DNA of 6,712 nucleotides from contig JBKPHM010000079.1 in NCBI GenBank assembly GCA_046729855.1, positions 1 through 6,712 on the forward strand, in the 5' to 3' direction. Shown in pieces: positions 1-5,646 of the stretch. The stretch comes from DATHSY01 sp046729855. GTDB taxonomy: Bacteria; Actinomycetota; UBA4738; HRBIN12. Below the pieces are notes generated by a model. The model was given only the letters and a program-made list of their open reading frames with translations. It was not told the origin of the DNA and did not search any database. The position numbers and the translations under genes were made by a program. Within the stretch, counting starts at the first letter, position 1. Each line of letters starts with the position of its first letter.

Positions 1-202
1 ATGAGACGACCTCCGCGTCGAACGTAATCTGGACGACCTCCGCATGCCCGGTCGTCCCCGTGCACACCAGCTGGTACGACGGGTCCTCGACGGTCCCGCC
101 GGCGTATCCGCTCACGACGGCGTGGACGCCGGGAACCTGCACGAACACCCACTCAACGCCCCAGAAGCAGCCGGCGCCGAACGTCGCGGTCTCGTAGGCC
201 AT
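1..202 (-). CDS. msrA: Peptide-methionine (S)-S-oxide reductase MsrA, N-terminal part (cut by window edge)
   Basis: MsrA reduces methionine-S-sulfoxide, free or in proteins, back to methionine in the cytoplasm, repairing oxidative damage. My own reading of the minus strand from the ATG at 202 gives 67 codons with no stop before the left edge. The product begins MAYETATFGAGCFWGVEWVF. The GCFWG motif (residues 10-14 or so) carries the catalytic cysteine, C12. It is followed by a GYAGG segment and then VCTGTTGHAEVVQITFD, all characteristic of MsrA in the expected order and spacing. The start is supported by a strong GAGGAGG ribosome-binding site just upstream. An ATG four bases further out is in another frame. 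The C-terminal part, with any resolving cysteines, lies outside the window. It runs in the same direction as the hem genes but 131 bases beyond hemB, so it is probably a separate transcription unit. Confidence 0.95.
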   Translation of the reverse strand, partial: MAYETATFGAGCFWGVEWVFVQVPGVHAVVSGYAGGTVEDPSYQLVCTGTTGHAEVVQITFDAEVVS

Positions 203-333
203 GCATCCTCCTCTTCGATTCCTACCTCTACGGTACGTCCGGCACACCGTTCCGTTTCATTTGACCGCCATCTACGCTGGCGCCACGCCGCTGGACGACG
301 AAGAGCTGACTCCGGTCGGATAGCTCGCGCCGC
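203..333. other. Intergenic region between hemB stop and msrA start
   Basis: These 131 bases hold no credible gene. They should contain the end of the hem transcript and the msrA promoter. A TGGCGCCA palindrome is visible on the hemB-downstream side, but I see no stem followed by a T-run, so I do not call an intrinsic terminator. The part nearer msrA is visibly richer in A and T than its surroundings, as expected for a promoter region. Confidence 0.5.
230..253 (-). promoter_or_regulatory. Possible ECF-sigma-like promoter of msrA (GGAAC-N16-CGT)
   Basis: On the minus strand GGAAC (249-253) is followed after 16 bases by CGT (230-232), about 28 bases upstream of the msrA ATG. The pattern resembles promoters of extracytoplasmic-function sigma factors of the SigE/SigH/SigR type, whose -35 element is GGAAC/GGAAT and whose -10 contains GTT or CGTT. 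Methionine sulfoxide reductase genes belong to oxidative-stress sigma regulons in some actinobacteria. The spacer is shorter than the usual SigR spacing of about 18 bases and the -10 is incomplete, so this is a weak call. Confidence 0.2.
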
Positions 334-1317
334 TCAGCCGCCGGCGAGCCAGTCGGCGGCCTCCTTCGCGTGGTAGGTGAGGATCAGGTCCGCCCCCGCG
401 CGGCGGATCGAGGTCAGCACCTCGAGGGTCGCGCGGCGGGCGTCGAGCCAGCCGTTCGCGATCGCGGCCTTCAGCATCGCGTACTCACCGCTCACGTTAT
501 ATGCGGCGAGCGGGAATGCCGTCTCGTCCTTCGCGCGGCGGATGATGTCCAGGTACGGCAGCGCCGGCTTGACCATCACGATGTCGGCGCCCTCGTCGAT
601 GTCCGCGCGGATCTCGCGGATCGCCTCGTCCGCGTTCGGCGGATCCATCTGGTAGCCGGTGCGGTCGCCGAAGCGCGGGGCGCACTCGGCGGCCTCGCGG
701 AACGGTCCGTAGAACGAGGACGCGAACTTCGCGGCGTACGCCAGGATCCCGACGCGCGCGAAACCGTGCTCGTCGAGGACGTCGCGGATCGCTGCGACCT
801 GCCCGTCCATCATGCCGCTCGGACCGACCATGTGGACCCCCGCCTCGGCCTGGGCAACGGCTATCCGGCGGTACCGCTCAAGCGTCGCGTCGTTGTCGAC
901 GGAGCCCTCGTCGTCCAGGACGCCGCAGTGACCGTGGTCCGTGTACTCGTCCAGGCAGAGGTCGCCGACGATCACATGCTCGTCACCGAGCTCCTCGCGC
1001 AGCATCCGGAACGCCCGCTGCGCGATCCCGTCGGGGTTCCACGCCTCCGATCCCTCGAAGTCCTTGCGCTCCGGGACGCCGAACAGCATGAAGGCCGTCA
1101 CGCCCTTCGACGCGATCTCGACGGCCTCCTTGCGCAGCGACTCCATCGTGTGCTGCGCCTGCCCCGGCATCGAGCCGATCGGCACCGGCTCGGACACGCC
1201 CTCCTTCACGAACAGCGGTGCGATCAGGTGGCGCGGGGCCAGGTCGGTCTCCCGCACGAGCGAGCGGAGCGCCAGCGTACGACGCAAGCGCCTCGGGCGC
1301 GTCCGCGGGTAGGCCAT
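334..1317 (-). CDS. hemB: Delta-aminolevulinic acid dehydratase (porphobilinogen synthase) HemB
   Basis: HemB condenses two 5-aminolevulinate molecules into porphobilinogen in the cytoplasm. At 327 residues it is full length for the family. Both Schiff-base lysines are present: K197 in AYAAKFASSFYGPFR and K250 in IVMVKPALPYLD. The metal-binding segment at 119-132 reads DLCLDEYTDHGHCG, giving C121, D123 and C131. This is a Cys-Asp-Cys set rather than the three cysteines of the classic zinc enzymes, and as far as I recall it is the form usual in actinobacteria. The segment GPSGMMDGQ (165-173) replaces the more common APSDMMDGR. It is the last gene of the hemA-C-D-B cluster, 46 bases after hemD. 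There is no Shine-Dalgarno sequence before the ATG; a TAGCAT hexamer sits exactly where the -10 of a leaderless transcript would lie. The antisense strand here is also open for long stretches, a GC-skew artefact. Confidence 0.98.
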   Translation of the reverse strand: MAYPRTRPRRLRRTLALRSLVRETDLAPRHLIAPLFVKEGVSEPVPIGSMPGQAQHTMESLRKEAVEIASKGVTAFMLFGVPERKDFEGSEAWNPDGIAQRAFRMLREELGDEHVIVGDLCLDEYTDHGHCGVLDDEGSVDNDATLERYRRIAVAQAEAGVHMVGPSGMMDGQVAAIRDVLDEHGFARVGILAYAAKFASSFYGPFREAAECAPRFGDRTGYQMDPPNADEAIREIRADIDEGADIVMVKPALPYLDIIRRAKDETAFPLAAYNVSGEYAMLKAAIANGWLDARRATLEVLTSIRRAGADLILTYHAKEAADWLAGG

Positions 1318-1323
1318 GGACCG

Positions 1324-1329
1324 ATGCTA
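1324..1329 (-). promoter_or_regulatory. Candidate -10 hexamer (TAGCAT) for a leaderless hemB transcript
   Basis: In the 46-base gap between the hemD stop and the hemB ATG, the minus strand reads TAGCAT, then six bases (CGGTCC), then ATG. The hexamer fits the actinobacterial TAnnnT -10 pattern and lies at -12 to -7 if the A of the ATG is the transcription start. No Shine-Dalgarno sequence is present, which agrees with leaderless initiation. No convincing -35 is seen at a spacing of 16-18 bases. hemB may also be read through from hemA. A single hexamer match in GC-rich DNA is only suggestive. Confidence 0.4.
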
Positions 1330-1363
1330 GCGCGGGGATGCCCGTGGGGTGGGCCGGAACGCC

Positions 1364-2140
1364 TCACCTCCGACGGAGGTTCGGCCGTTCGCCGAGCACG
1401 CGCTCGAGCGCAGCGACCAACCCCTCGACGGTGTGGGGTCGTGCCACCGCGTGCACCGTGAAGCCATACGCTCGCGCCTCCCTGGCGGTGACGGGGCCGA
1501 TGCATACGACCCGGGGCGCGCCGCGGACCTCGCCGAGCTGCGCGACGAAGCCCCGGACCGTGGACGCACTGGTGAACGTGACCGCGTCGACCGTTCCTAC
1601 ACGAAGCGCTTCACGCGCGTGCTTCGGGAGAGCCCTCGGGGTCCGCGTCCGGTAGGCGTCGATGCGGACCGGCGACCAGCCCTTCGCCGACAACGCGTCC
1701 TCGAGTCCCTCCGGTGCCACGTCCGCCCGCGCGCACAGCACCGCGCCGGTCCCGCGCGGGAACGCTCGCGCGAGTCCCGCGGTCGTGAAGGTGGTGGGGA
1801 CAACGTCAGGCGGCCGGCGCGCCCATGCCGAGAACGCGTCCGCCGTTCCGTCGCCGATAGCTGCGACGCGTGCGCACACGTCGGACGGACGGAGCCGTTC
1901 GCGAAGGACGTCGACCGTGCGCTTGCTGGTGAGCGTGACCCACGCGAACCGTCCGTCGGCCAGGTCGCGGATCGCCTTCGTCAGCGCCGCCGATCGGACC
2001 GGCAGGATCTCGATCGCGGGCGCGACGATCGGTGTCGCGCCGCGACGACGGAGCTCACGGGCGAGCTCGGCAGAGTCGTCGGCCGGTCGCGTTACCAAGA
2101 TGGTGCGGCCGGCGAGCGTCTTCGCGACGCGGGGGGTCAT
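1364..2140 (-). CDS. hemD: Uroporphyrinogen-III synthase HemD
   Basis: HemD closes linear hydroxymethylbilane with inversion of ring D to give uroporphyrinogen III, the branch point for heme, siroheme and cobalamin. The 258-residue product has the normal size of a stand-alone HemD, with no CobA/SUMT methyltransferase domain fused to it, unlike many bacterial versions. The family is poorly conserved, but the expected landmarks are present: an N-terminal ILVTRP strand (14-19), a central WVTLTS segment (67-72), AVTFTSASTVRGF near residues 187-199, and a C-terminal VVCIGPVTAREARAYGF followed by a VEGLVAAL helix. Position directly after hemC confirms the call. The ATG overlaps the hemC stop as ATGA and has no Shine-Dalgarno sequence, so translation is probably coupled to hemC. 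The protein ends in an arginine-rich tail. Confidence 0.95.
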   Translation of the reverse strand: MTPRVAKTLAGRTILVTRPADDSAELARELRRRGATPIVAPAIEILPVRSAALTKAIRDLADGRFAWVTLTSKRTVDVLRERLRPSDVCARVAAIGDGTADAFSAWARRPPDVVPTTFTTAGLARAFPRGTGAVLCARADVAPEGLEDALSAKGWSPVRIDAYRTRTPRALPKHAREALRVGTVDAVTFTSASTVRGFVAQLGEVRGAPRVVCIGPVTAREARAYGFTVHAVARPHTVEGLVAALERVLGERPNLRRR

Positions 2141-3045
2141 GGCCGGACCGTCGCGAGGATCGCGTCGGCCCCGCCGCGACGGAGGTCGTCGGCCGCGAGT
2201 TCGGCCGCCTCGGCGGGAGATGTCGCCTCGACCTCGGTCCGGATCAGCTCGACCCCGTCGGGGCTGGCGACGAGCGCGACCAGTCGCACCCGGTCGCCGT
2301 CGACGGAGGCGTTCGCGCCTAAGGGGAGCGCACAGCCGCCGCCGAGCAACGCCGTGAGCCGGCGCTCGGCTTCGAGGGCGAGCCGGCTCTCGCGGTGATC
2401 GAGCGCGTGGACGGCATCGTTGGTCGGGTCATCCTGCGCGCGCGCCTGGATCGCGAGGCTACCCTGCCCTGGCGCCGGCACCATCTCGGCGATCGACATC
2501 GGTGCCGCGTGCTCCGGCACGATCCCCAGCCGGAGCAGCCCCGCCGCCGCGAGGATCACCGCGTCGACTTCGCCGTCGGCCAGCTTCCGCAGCCGCGTGT
2601 CCACGTTGCCACGGAGGTCCTTGACCAGGACGTCGGGGCGCCACCGCCACACCTGTGCCTGCCTCCGCAGGCTAGAGGTGCCGACGCGGTCGGTCTGCAG
2701 GAGCTCGCCGGTCCGCGTGACGAGCACATCGAGCGGGCTCGCGCGTTCGGGCACCGCGGCGATCACGATTCCGTCGGCGTCCTCGGCGGGCAAGTCCTTG
2801 GCCGAATGCACCGCGACGTCGACCTCGCCGTCGCGGAGCGCGCGGACGATGTCGTTCACCCACAGGCCCTTGAGCCCGGCAAGCGAACCTTCTGCCGGAG
2901 CACCGCGGTCTCCGGCGGTCGACATCGGGACGAGCTCCGATGCGGTTCCGACGGCCGCGAGACGAGCGCGCACCTCCTCGGCCTGCGCGAGGGCGAGCTT
3001 CGAGCGACGCGTGCCGATCCGCAGCGTCACCGGCGTGGCCGTCAC
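2137..3045 (-). CDS. hemC: Porphobilinogen deaminase (hydroxymethylbilane synthase) HemC
   Basis: HemC links four porphobilinogens head to tail into hydroxymethylbilane, using a dipyrromethane cofactor bound to a cysteine. The 302-residue protein is full length. It opens with LRIGTRRSKLALAQ (8-21). The catalytic-aspartate motif VHSAKDLP lies at 79-86, with D84 as the general acid/base. GTSSLRRQAQ (122-131) and LRGNVDTRL (144-152) carry the arginines that bind cofactor and substrate. GGGCALPLGA (235-244) contains the cofactor-attachment cysteine C238. The start is GTG, in the sequence GTGACGGCC; its first four bases overlap the end of hemA. No Shine-Dalgarno sequence stands out, so translation is probably coupled to hemA. 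Confidence 0.98.
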   Translation of the reverse strand: MTATPVTLRIGTRRSKLALAQAEEVRARLAAVGTASELVPMSTAGDRGAPAEGSLAGLKGLWVNDIVRALRDGEVDVAVHSAKDLPAEDADGIVIAAVPERASPLDVLVTRTGELLQTDRVGTSSLRRQAQVWRWRPDVLVKDLRGNVDTRLRKLADGEVDAVILAAAGLLRLGIVPEHAAPMSIAEMVPAPGQGSLAIQARAQDDPTNDAVHALDHRESRLALEAERRLTALLGGGCALPLGANASVDGDRVRLVALVASPDGVELIRTEVEATSPAEAAELAADDLRRGGADAILATVRP

Positions 3046-4301
3046 TGCGACGGCGGATCGATCCCGAACAGCTCGGCGATCAACCGGGCGTGTGCCCGTT
3101 CGGCTCCGGCGCCGGCGCGCTCCTTGAGACCGACGATTGGGTCGTGCAGGAGCTTCGAGACGACCGAACGCGCGAGAGCCTCGACGGCGGCGCGCTCGTC
3201 CGGCGTGAGGTCGGCGAGCTGCGCGCGGTAGCGCTCGAGCTCGCGGGCGACGACCTCTTCGCCGCGCCGGCGGAGCGCGACGATCACAGGTGCGAGGTGC
3301 TCCGACCGCTGCCGGACGACGAACCGCTTCGCCTCCTCCGCGACGATCGCACGTGGGCGGTCCAGGTGGGCGATCGCGGTGTTGCGCGCGTCGAGCGTCT
3401 GCCGAAGGTCGCTCAGCTCGACGAGCGTCACACCTTCGGCGTCCGCCAGGGCGGGGTCGACGTCCCTGGGGACGGCGAGGTCCACGATGAACAGCGGCCG
3501 CCCACGCCGGTCGCCGACGTCGTCGCGCGACAGGACGGTGCCCGTGGCGCCGGTCGAGGAGACCACCAGATCCGACTCGGCGAGCGCCGACCGGAGCTCC
3601 TCGAGCGACCCTGCGCGGGCGCTCGTGCGTTCGGCGAGCGCACGGGCGCGGTCGGTGCTACGGTTGAGGATCGTAAGGTCGGCGACGCCGCGCGATCGAA
3701 GGTGCTTGGCCGCGAGGCCCGCCATGTGTCCCGCGCCAATCAATAACGCACGGCGCCCGGCGAGCGGACCGAGGGTGCGCTGCGCCAACGCCGCGCCCGC
3801 GTCCACGAACGCGTCTGGCGCCGCGCCGATCTCCGTCTCCGAGCGTACCCGTCGTCCGGCCCTCGCGGCCGCGCGGAACAGCGCCGTGAGCTCGGGCCCC
3901 GCCGCGCCCTCCCGGGTCGCGACCCGCTCGGCCGCGCGCACCTGCGACAGGATCTGCGGCTCGCCGAGCACCATCGAATCGAGCCCGGCTGCCACCGAGA
4001 ACAGATGCTCGACCGCGGCCTGCTCGTAGTGGCTGTACAGGGGCTCGGCCAGCTCCTCGGCGTCCACCCCGCGCGTCTCGCACAAGAGCCGCTTCAGCGA
4101 CAGGAAGCCGGCGTGATAGGTGTCGACGATCGCGTATGCCTCCACCCGGTTGCACGTCGAGAGCACCACGGCCTCGCGGATCGCGTCATCGTCGATCGCC
4201 CGCCGGTACGCCTTCGCAAAGTCGTCGTCGCCGAACGCCACGCGTTCGAGCACCGCGACGTCGGCGGAGCGGTGCGAGATCCCGAGAGCGAGGATGGGCA
4301 T
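3042..4301 (-). CDS. hemA: Glutamyl-tRNA reductase HemA
   Basis: HemA reduces glutamate carried on tRNA-Glu to glutamate-1-semialdehyde with NADPH, the committed and usually rate-limiting step of the C5 route to aminolevulinate. The 419-residue length is typical. The N-terminal catalytic domain starts with the family's GISHRSADVAVLERVAF block (7-23) and holds the nucleophilic cysteine C50 in LSTCNRVE. The segment GLDSMVLGEPQILSQV (106-121) is a family signature. A Rossmann NADPH domain follows, with GAGHMAGLAAKHL (189-201) and FIVDLAVPRDVDP (271-283). The last ~100 residues form the helical dimerisation domain, including KLLHDPIVGLKE. It is the first gene of the hem cluster; hemL is not in this window. 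The ATG has only a weak AGG just upstream, and a TAGGAT hexamer 12 bases before it could be a -10 giving a very short leader. Confidence 0.98.
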   Translation of the reverse strand: MPILALGISHRSADVAVLERVAFGDDDFAKAYRRAIDDDAIREAVVLSTCNRVEAYAIVDTYHAGFLSLKRLLCETRGVDAEELAEPLYSHYEQAAVEHLFSVAAGLDSMVLGEPQILSQVRAAERVATREGAAGPELTALFRAAARAGRRVRSETEIGAAPDAFVDAGAALAQRTLGPLAGRRALLIGAGHMAGLAAKHLRSRGVADLTILNRSTDRARALAERTSARAGSLEELRSALAESDLVVSSTGATGTVLSRDDVGDRRGRPLFIVDLAVPRDVDPALADAEGVTLVELSDLRQTLDARNTAIAHLDRPRAIVAEEAKRFVVRQRSEHLAPVIVALRRRGEEVVARELERYRAQLADLTPDERAAVEALARSVVSKLLHDPIVGLKERAGAGAERAHARLIAELFGIDPPSQ

Positions 4302-4396
4302 GACCTGCGATGTATCCTACGCCGGCGTCTGCAACACGCCCGCCGAGACCGAGAAGCCAAGCGAGACCATCGCTCGACCTCCCCGGGAGGGGAGCC
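4302..4396. promoter_or_regulatory. Divergent intergenic region between hemA and the S58 peptidase gene
   Basis: This 95-base region separates hemA (leftward) from the aminopeptidase gene (rightward) and should hold both promoters. Reading towards hemA, TAGGAT (4313-4318 on the minus strand) lies 12 bases from the ATG and fits a TAnnnT -10, but no -35 is clear. Reading towards the peptidase gene, no convincing -10/-35 pair is seen. A 13-base palindrome, CCTCCC-C-GGGAGG (4378-4390), sits next to the peptidase start, and its right arm forms part of the ribosome-binding site. No riboswitch or heme-responsive element was recognised. Confidence 0.4.
4391..4394 (+). promoter_or_regulatory. Ribosome-binding site that decides the GTG start of the S58 peptidase
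   Basis: The purine run GGGAGGGGAG (4385-4394) ends two bases before GTG 4397. This is the strongest Shine-Dalgarno sequence on the plus strand here. It favours the GTG over the more upstream in-frame ATG at 4310, whose extra 29 residues are proline- and arginine-rich and unlike the family N-terminus. Confidence 0.7.
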
Positions 4397-5506
4397 GTGG
4401 AACGAAAGCGCGCACGCGAGTACGGCGTCAACATCGGCCGCCTCCCGACCGGACAACTGAACGCCATCACTGACGTAGACGGCGTTCGGGTCGGACACAA
4501 GACGGTCGTCCGAGATCCCTCCCCAGACGGCCGGGGCGCCGCGCGGACCGGCGTGACGACGGTCTTCGCGCACGAAGGCCTGCCGTGGGTCGAACGGGTC
4601 TACGCCGGGACGCACGTCCTGAACGGCTACGGCGAGCTGGTCGGGATCAACCAGATCAACGAATGGGGGATCCTGCATTCGCCGATCGTCCTGACGTCCT
4701 CGCTCGCGATCGGGAAGGCGTACGACGCCACGGTCAGGTGGCGCCAGGAGCGGCACCGCGTCACGACGTGGGGCGGCGGCGACATGCCCGTCGTGACAGA
4801 GTGCGACGACTCGTTCCTCAACGACGTCACGACATTCCCGCTCGGCGACGACGACGTCTTCGACGCGCTCGACCACGCGGTGGACGGTCCGATCCTCGAG
4901 GGCACGCTCGGCGCGGGAACCGGGATGCAGTGCTGCGACTTCAAGGGCGGGGTCGGGACGGCGTCGCGGGTCCTCGCGGACGACCTCGGCGGCTACACGG
5001 TCGGGGCCCTCGTGCTCACCAACTGGGGCGACCGCGCGGACCTGCGGATCGACGGTGTCCCGGTCGGGCGCGAGATCACCGACCTGATGCCGGAGGAGCA
5101 CGGGGAGGGCTCGTGCATCGTCGTGCTCGCGACGGATGCTCCTATGCTGCCGCACCAGCTGCGCCGGCTCGCGGTGCGCGGCGCGCTCGGTCTAGGCCGG
5201 TGCGGCTCGACCGCGCGGAACGGGTCCGGAGAGCTGATGATCGCGTTCTCGACCGCGAACCGATTGCCGTACGACGCCGGCGATGCCGAGCTGCCGGTCC
5301 AGGCCCTGGTCGACGGGGTCGGCGGGAAGGCGCCGAGGGTGTTCTCCCCGCTGTTCGAGGCCGCGATCGAGGCGGTCGAGGAGGCCGTCGTCAACGCCCT
5401 GTTCATGGCCGAGACGACGCGGGGGCGCGACGGGAACGTCCTGCACGCGCTGCCGATCGACCGGACGCTCGAGCTCATGCAACGCTACGGCCGCTCGGTC
5501 GGCTGA
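4397..5506 (+). CDS. P1/S58-family self-processing aminopeptidase (DmpA/BapA-like)
   Basis: This 369-residue protein belongs to the DmpA/BapA family (MEROPS S58), N-terminal-nucleophile-fold aminopeptidases. Members cleave N-terminal residues from peptides, some with D-amino-acid esters or beta-peptides as substrates. Family landmarks in order: GRLPTGQLNAITDVDGVRVG (14-33); GVTTVFAHEG (52-61); the region VLNGYGELVGINQINEWG (74-91); GAGTGMQCCDFKGGVGTASR (172-191); ALVLTNWGDRADLRIDGVPVG (204-224); and GEGSCIVVLATDAPML (236-251). In known members autocleavage occurs between Gly and Ser in this last motif, leaving Ser as the N-terminal nucleophile; here that is G238/S239. A later GRCGSTARNGSGELMIAFSTAN block matches the beta chain. 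No signal peptide is visible, so it is probably cytoplasmic. The start is the GTG with a strong ribosome-binding site. Its substrate cannot be told from sequence, and nothing links it functionally to the divergent hem genes. Confidence 0.93.
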   Translation: MERKRAREYGVNIGRLPTGQLNAITDVDGVRVGHKTVVRDPSPDGRGAARTGVTTVFAHEGLPWVERVYAGTHVLNGYGELVGINQINEWGILHSPIVLTSSLAIGKAYDATVRWRQERHRVTTWGGGDMPVVTECDDSFLNDVTTFPLGDDDVFDALDHAVDGPILEGTLGAGTGMQCCDFKGGVGTASRVLADDLGGYTVGALVLTNWGDRADLRIDGVPVGREITDLMPEEHGEGSCIVVLATDAPMLPHQLRRLAVRGALGLGRCGSTARNGSGELMIAFSTANRLPYDAGDAELPVQALVDGVGGKAPRVFSPLFEAAIEAVEEAVVNALFMAETTRGRDGNVLHALPIDRTLELMQRYGRSVG

Positions 5507-5538
5507 TCTGGAACGCCCCGCCCCGGTGCCGAACCCCG

Positions 5539-5544
5539 TAGCAT
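5539..5544 (+). promoter_or_regulatory. Candidate -10 hexamer (TAGCAT) of the tRNA-Ser gene
   Basis: TAGCAT lies in the 45-base gap after the peptidase stop and ends 7 bases before the first base of the tRNA. This would place the transcription start at or just before the tRNA 5' end. The same hexamer occurs before hemB. No good -35 is seen, and the tRNA could equally be cotranscribed with the peptidase gene. Confidence 0.35.
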
Positions 5545-5551
5545 GGGACCC

Positions 5552-5641
5552 GGAGACGTGGCTGAGTGGCCGAAAGCAGCCGCCTGCTAAGCGGTTAGGG
5601 GGCGTTGAGCTCCCTCACAGGTTCGAATCCTGTCGTCTCCG
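5552..5641 (+). tRNA. tRNA-Ser (anticodon GCT)
   Basis: A 90-base type II tRNA. The acceptor arm GGAGACG (5552-5558) pairs perfectly with CGTCTCC (5634-5640), and G5641 is the discriminator base, as usual for tRNA-Ser. The D stem is GCT/AGC (5561-5563, 5575-5577). The anticodon stem GCCGC/GCGGT (5579-5583, 5591-5595) encloses the loop CTGCTAA with anticodon GCT at 5586-5588, which reads the serine codons AGC and AGT. The long variable arm (5597-5615) forms a 6-pair stem AGGGGG/CTCCCT with a 7-base loop, typical of serine. The T arm ACAGG-TTCGAAT-CCTGT (5617-5633) is perfect. The 3' CCA is not encoded, so it must be added by nucleotidyltransferase. The HAD gene's start codon follows after only five bases. 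Confidence 0.98.
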
Positions 5642-5646
5642 CCTCG

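Noticed and set aside
260..333. Intrinsic terminator downstream of hemB
   Set aside because: Only a TGGCGCCA palindrome is present, with no longer stem and no T-run, so a rho-independent terminator cannot be supported.
370..1461. Long 363-codon open frame on the plus strand opposite hemB
   Set aside because: It is antisense to a full-length HemB with intact active-site residues. Its translation is rich in Arg, Val and Asp with low-complexity runs and matches no family, which is typical of GC-rich antisense frames.
1349..2398. Plus-strand open frames opposite hemD and hemC (also 2395-3231 and 2940-3746)
   Set aside because: They are shadows of hemD, hemC and hemA, with arginine-rich translations and no motifs.
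4310..4396. In-frame ATG at 4310 as the start of the S58 peptidase
   Set aside because: The extra 29 residues are Pro/Arg-rich and unlike the family N-terminus, and there is a far better ribosome-binding site before GTG 4397.
4094..5155. 353-codon minus-strand open frame opposite the S58 peptidase and the start of hemA
   Set aside because: It spans two confident genes. The translation is Asp/Val/Arg-rich with an Arg/Ser tail and no recognisable domain.
5605..5646. In-frame ATG-type start at 5605 for the HAD protein
   Set aside because: This stretch is the variable arm, T arm and acceptor stem of tRNA-Ser. Family N-termini begin just before the nucleophilic Asp, matching ATG 5647.
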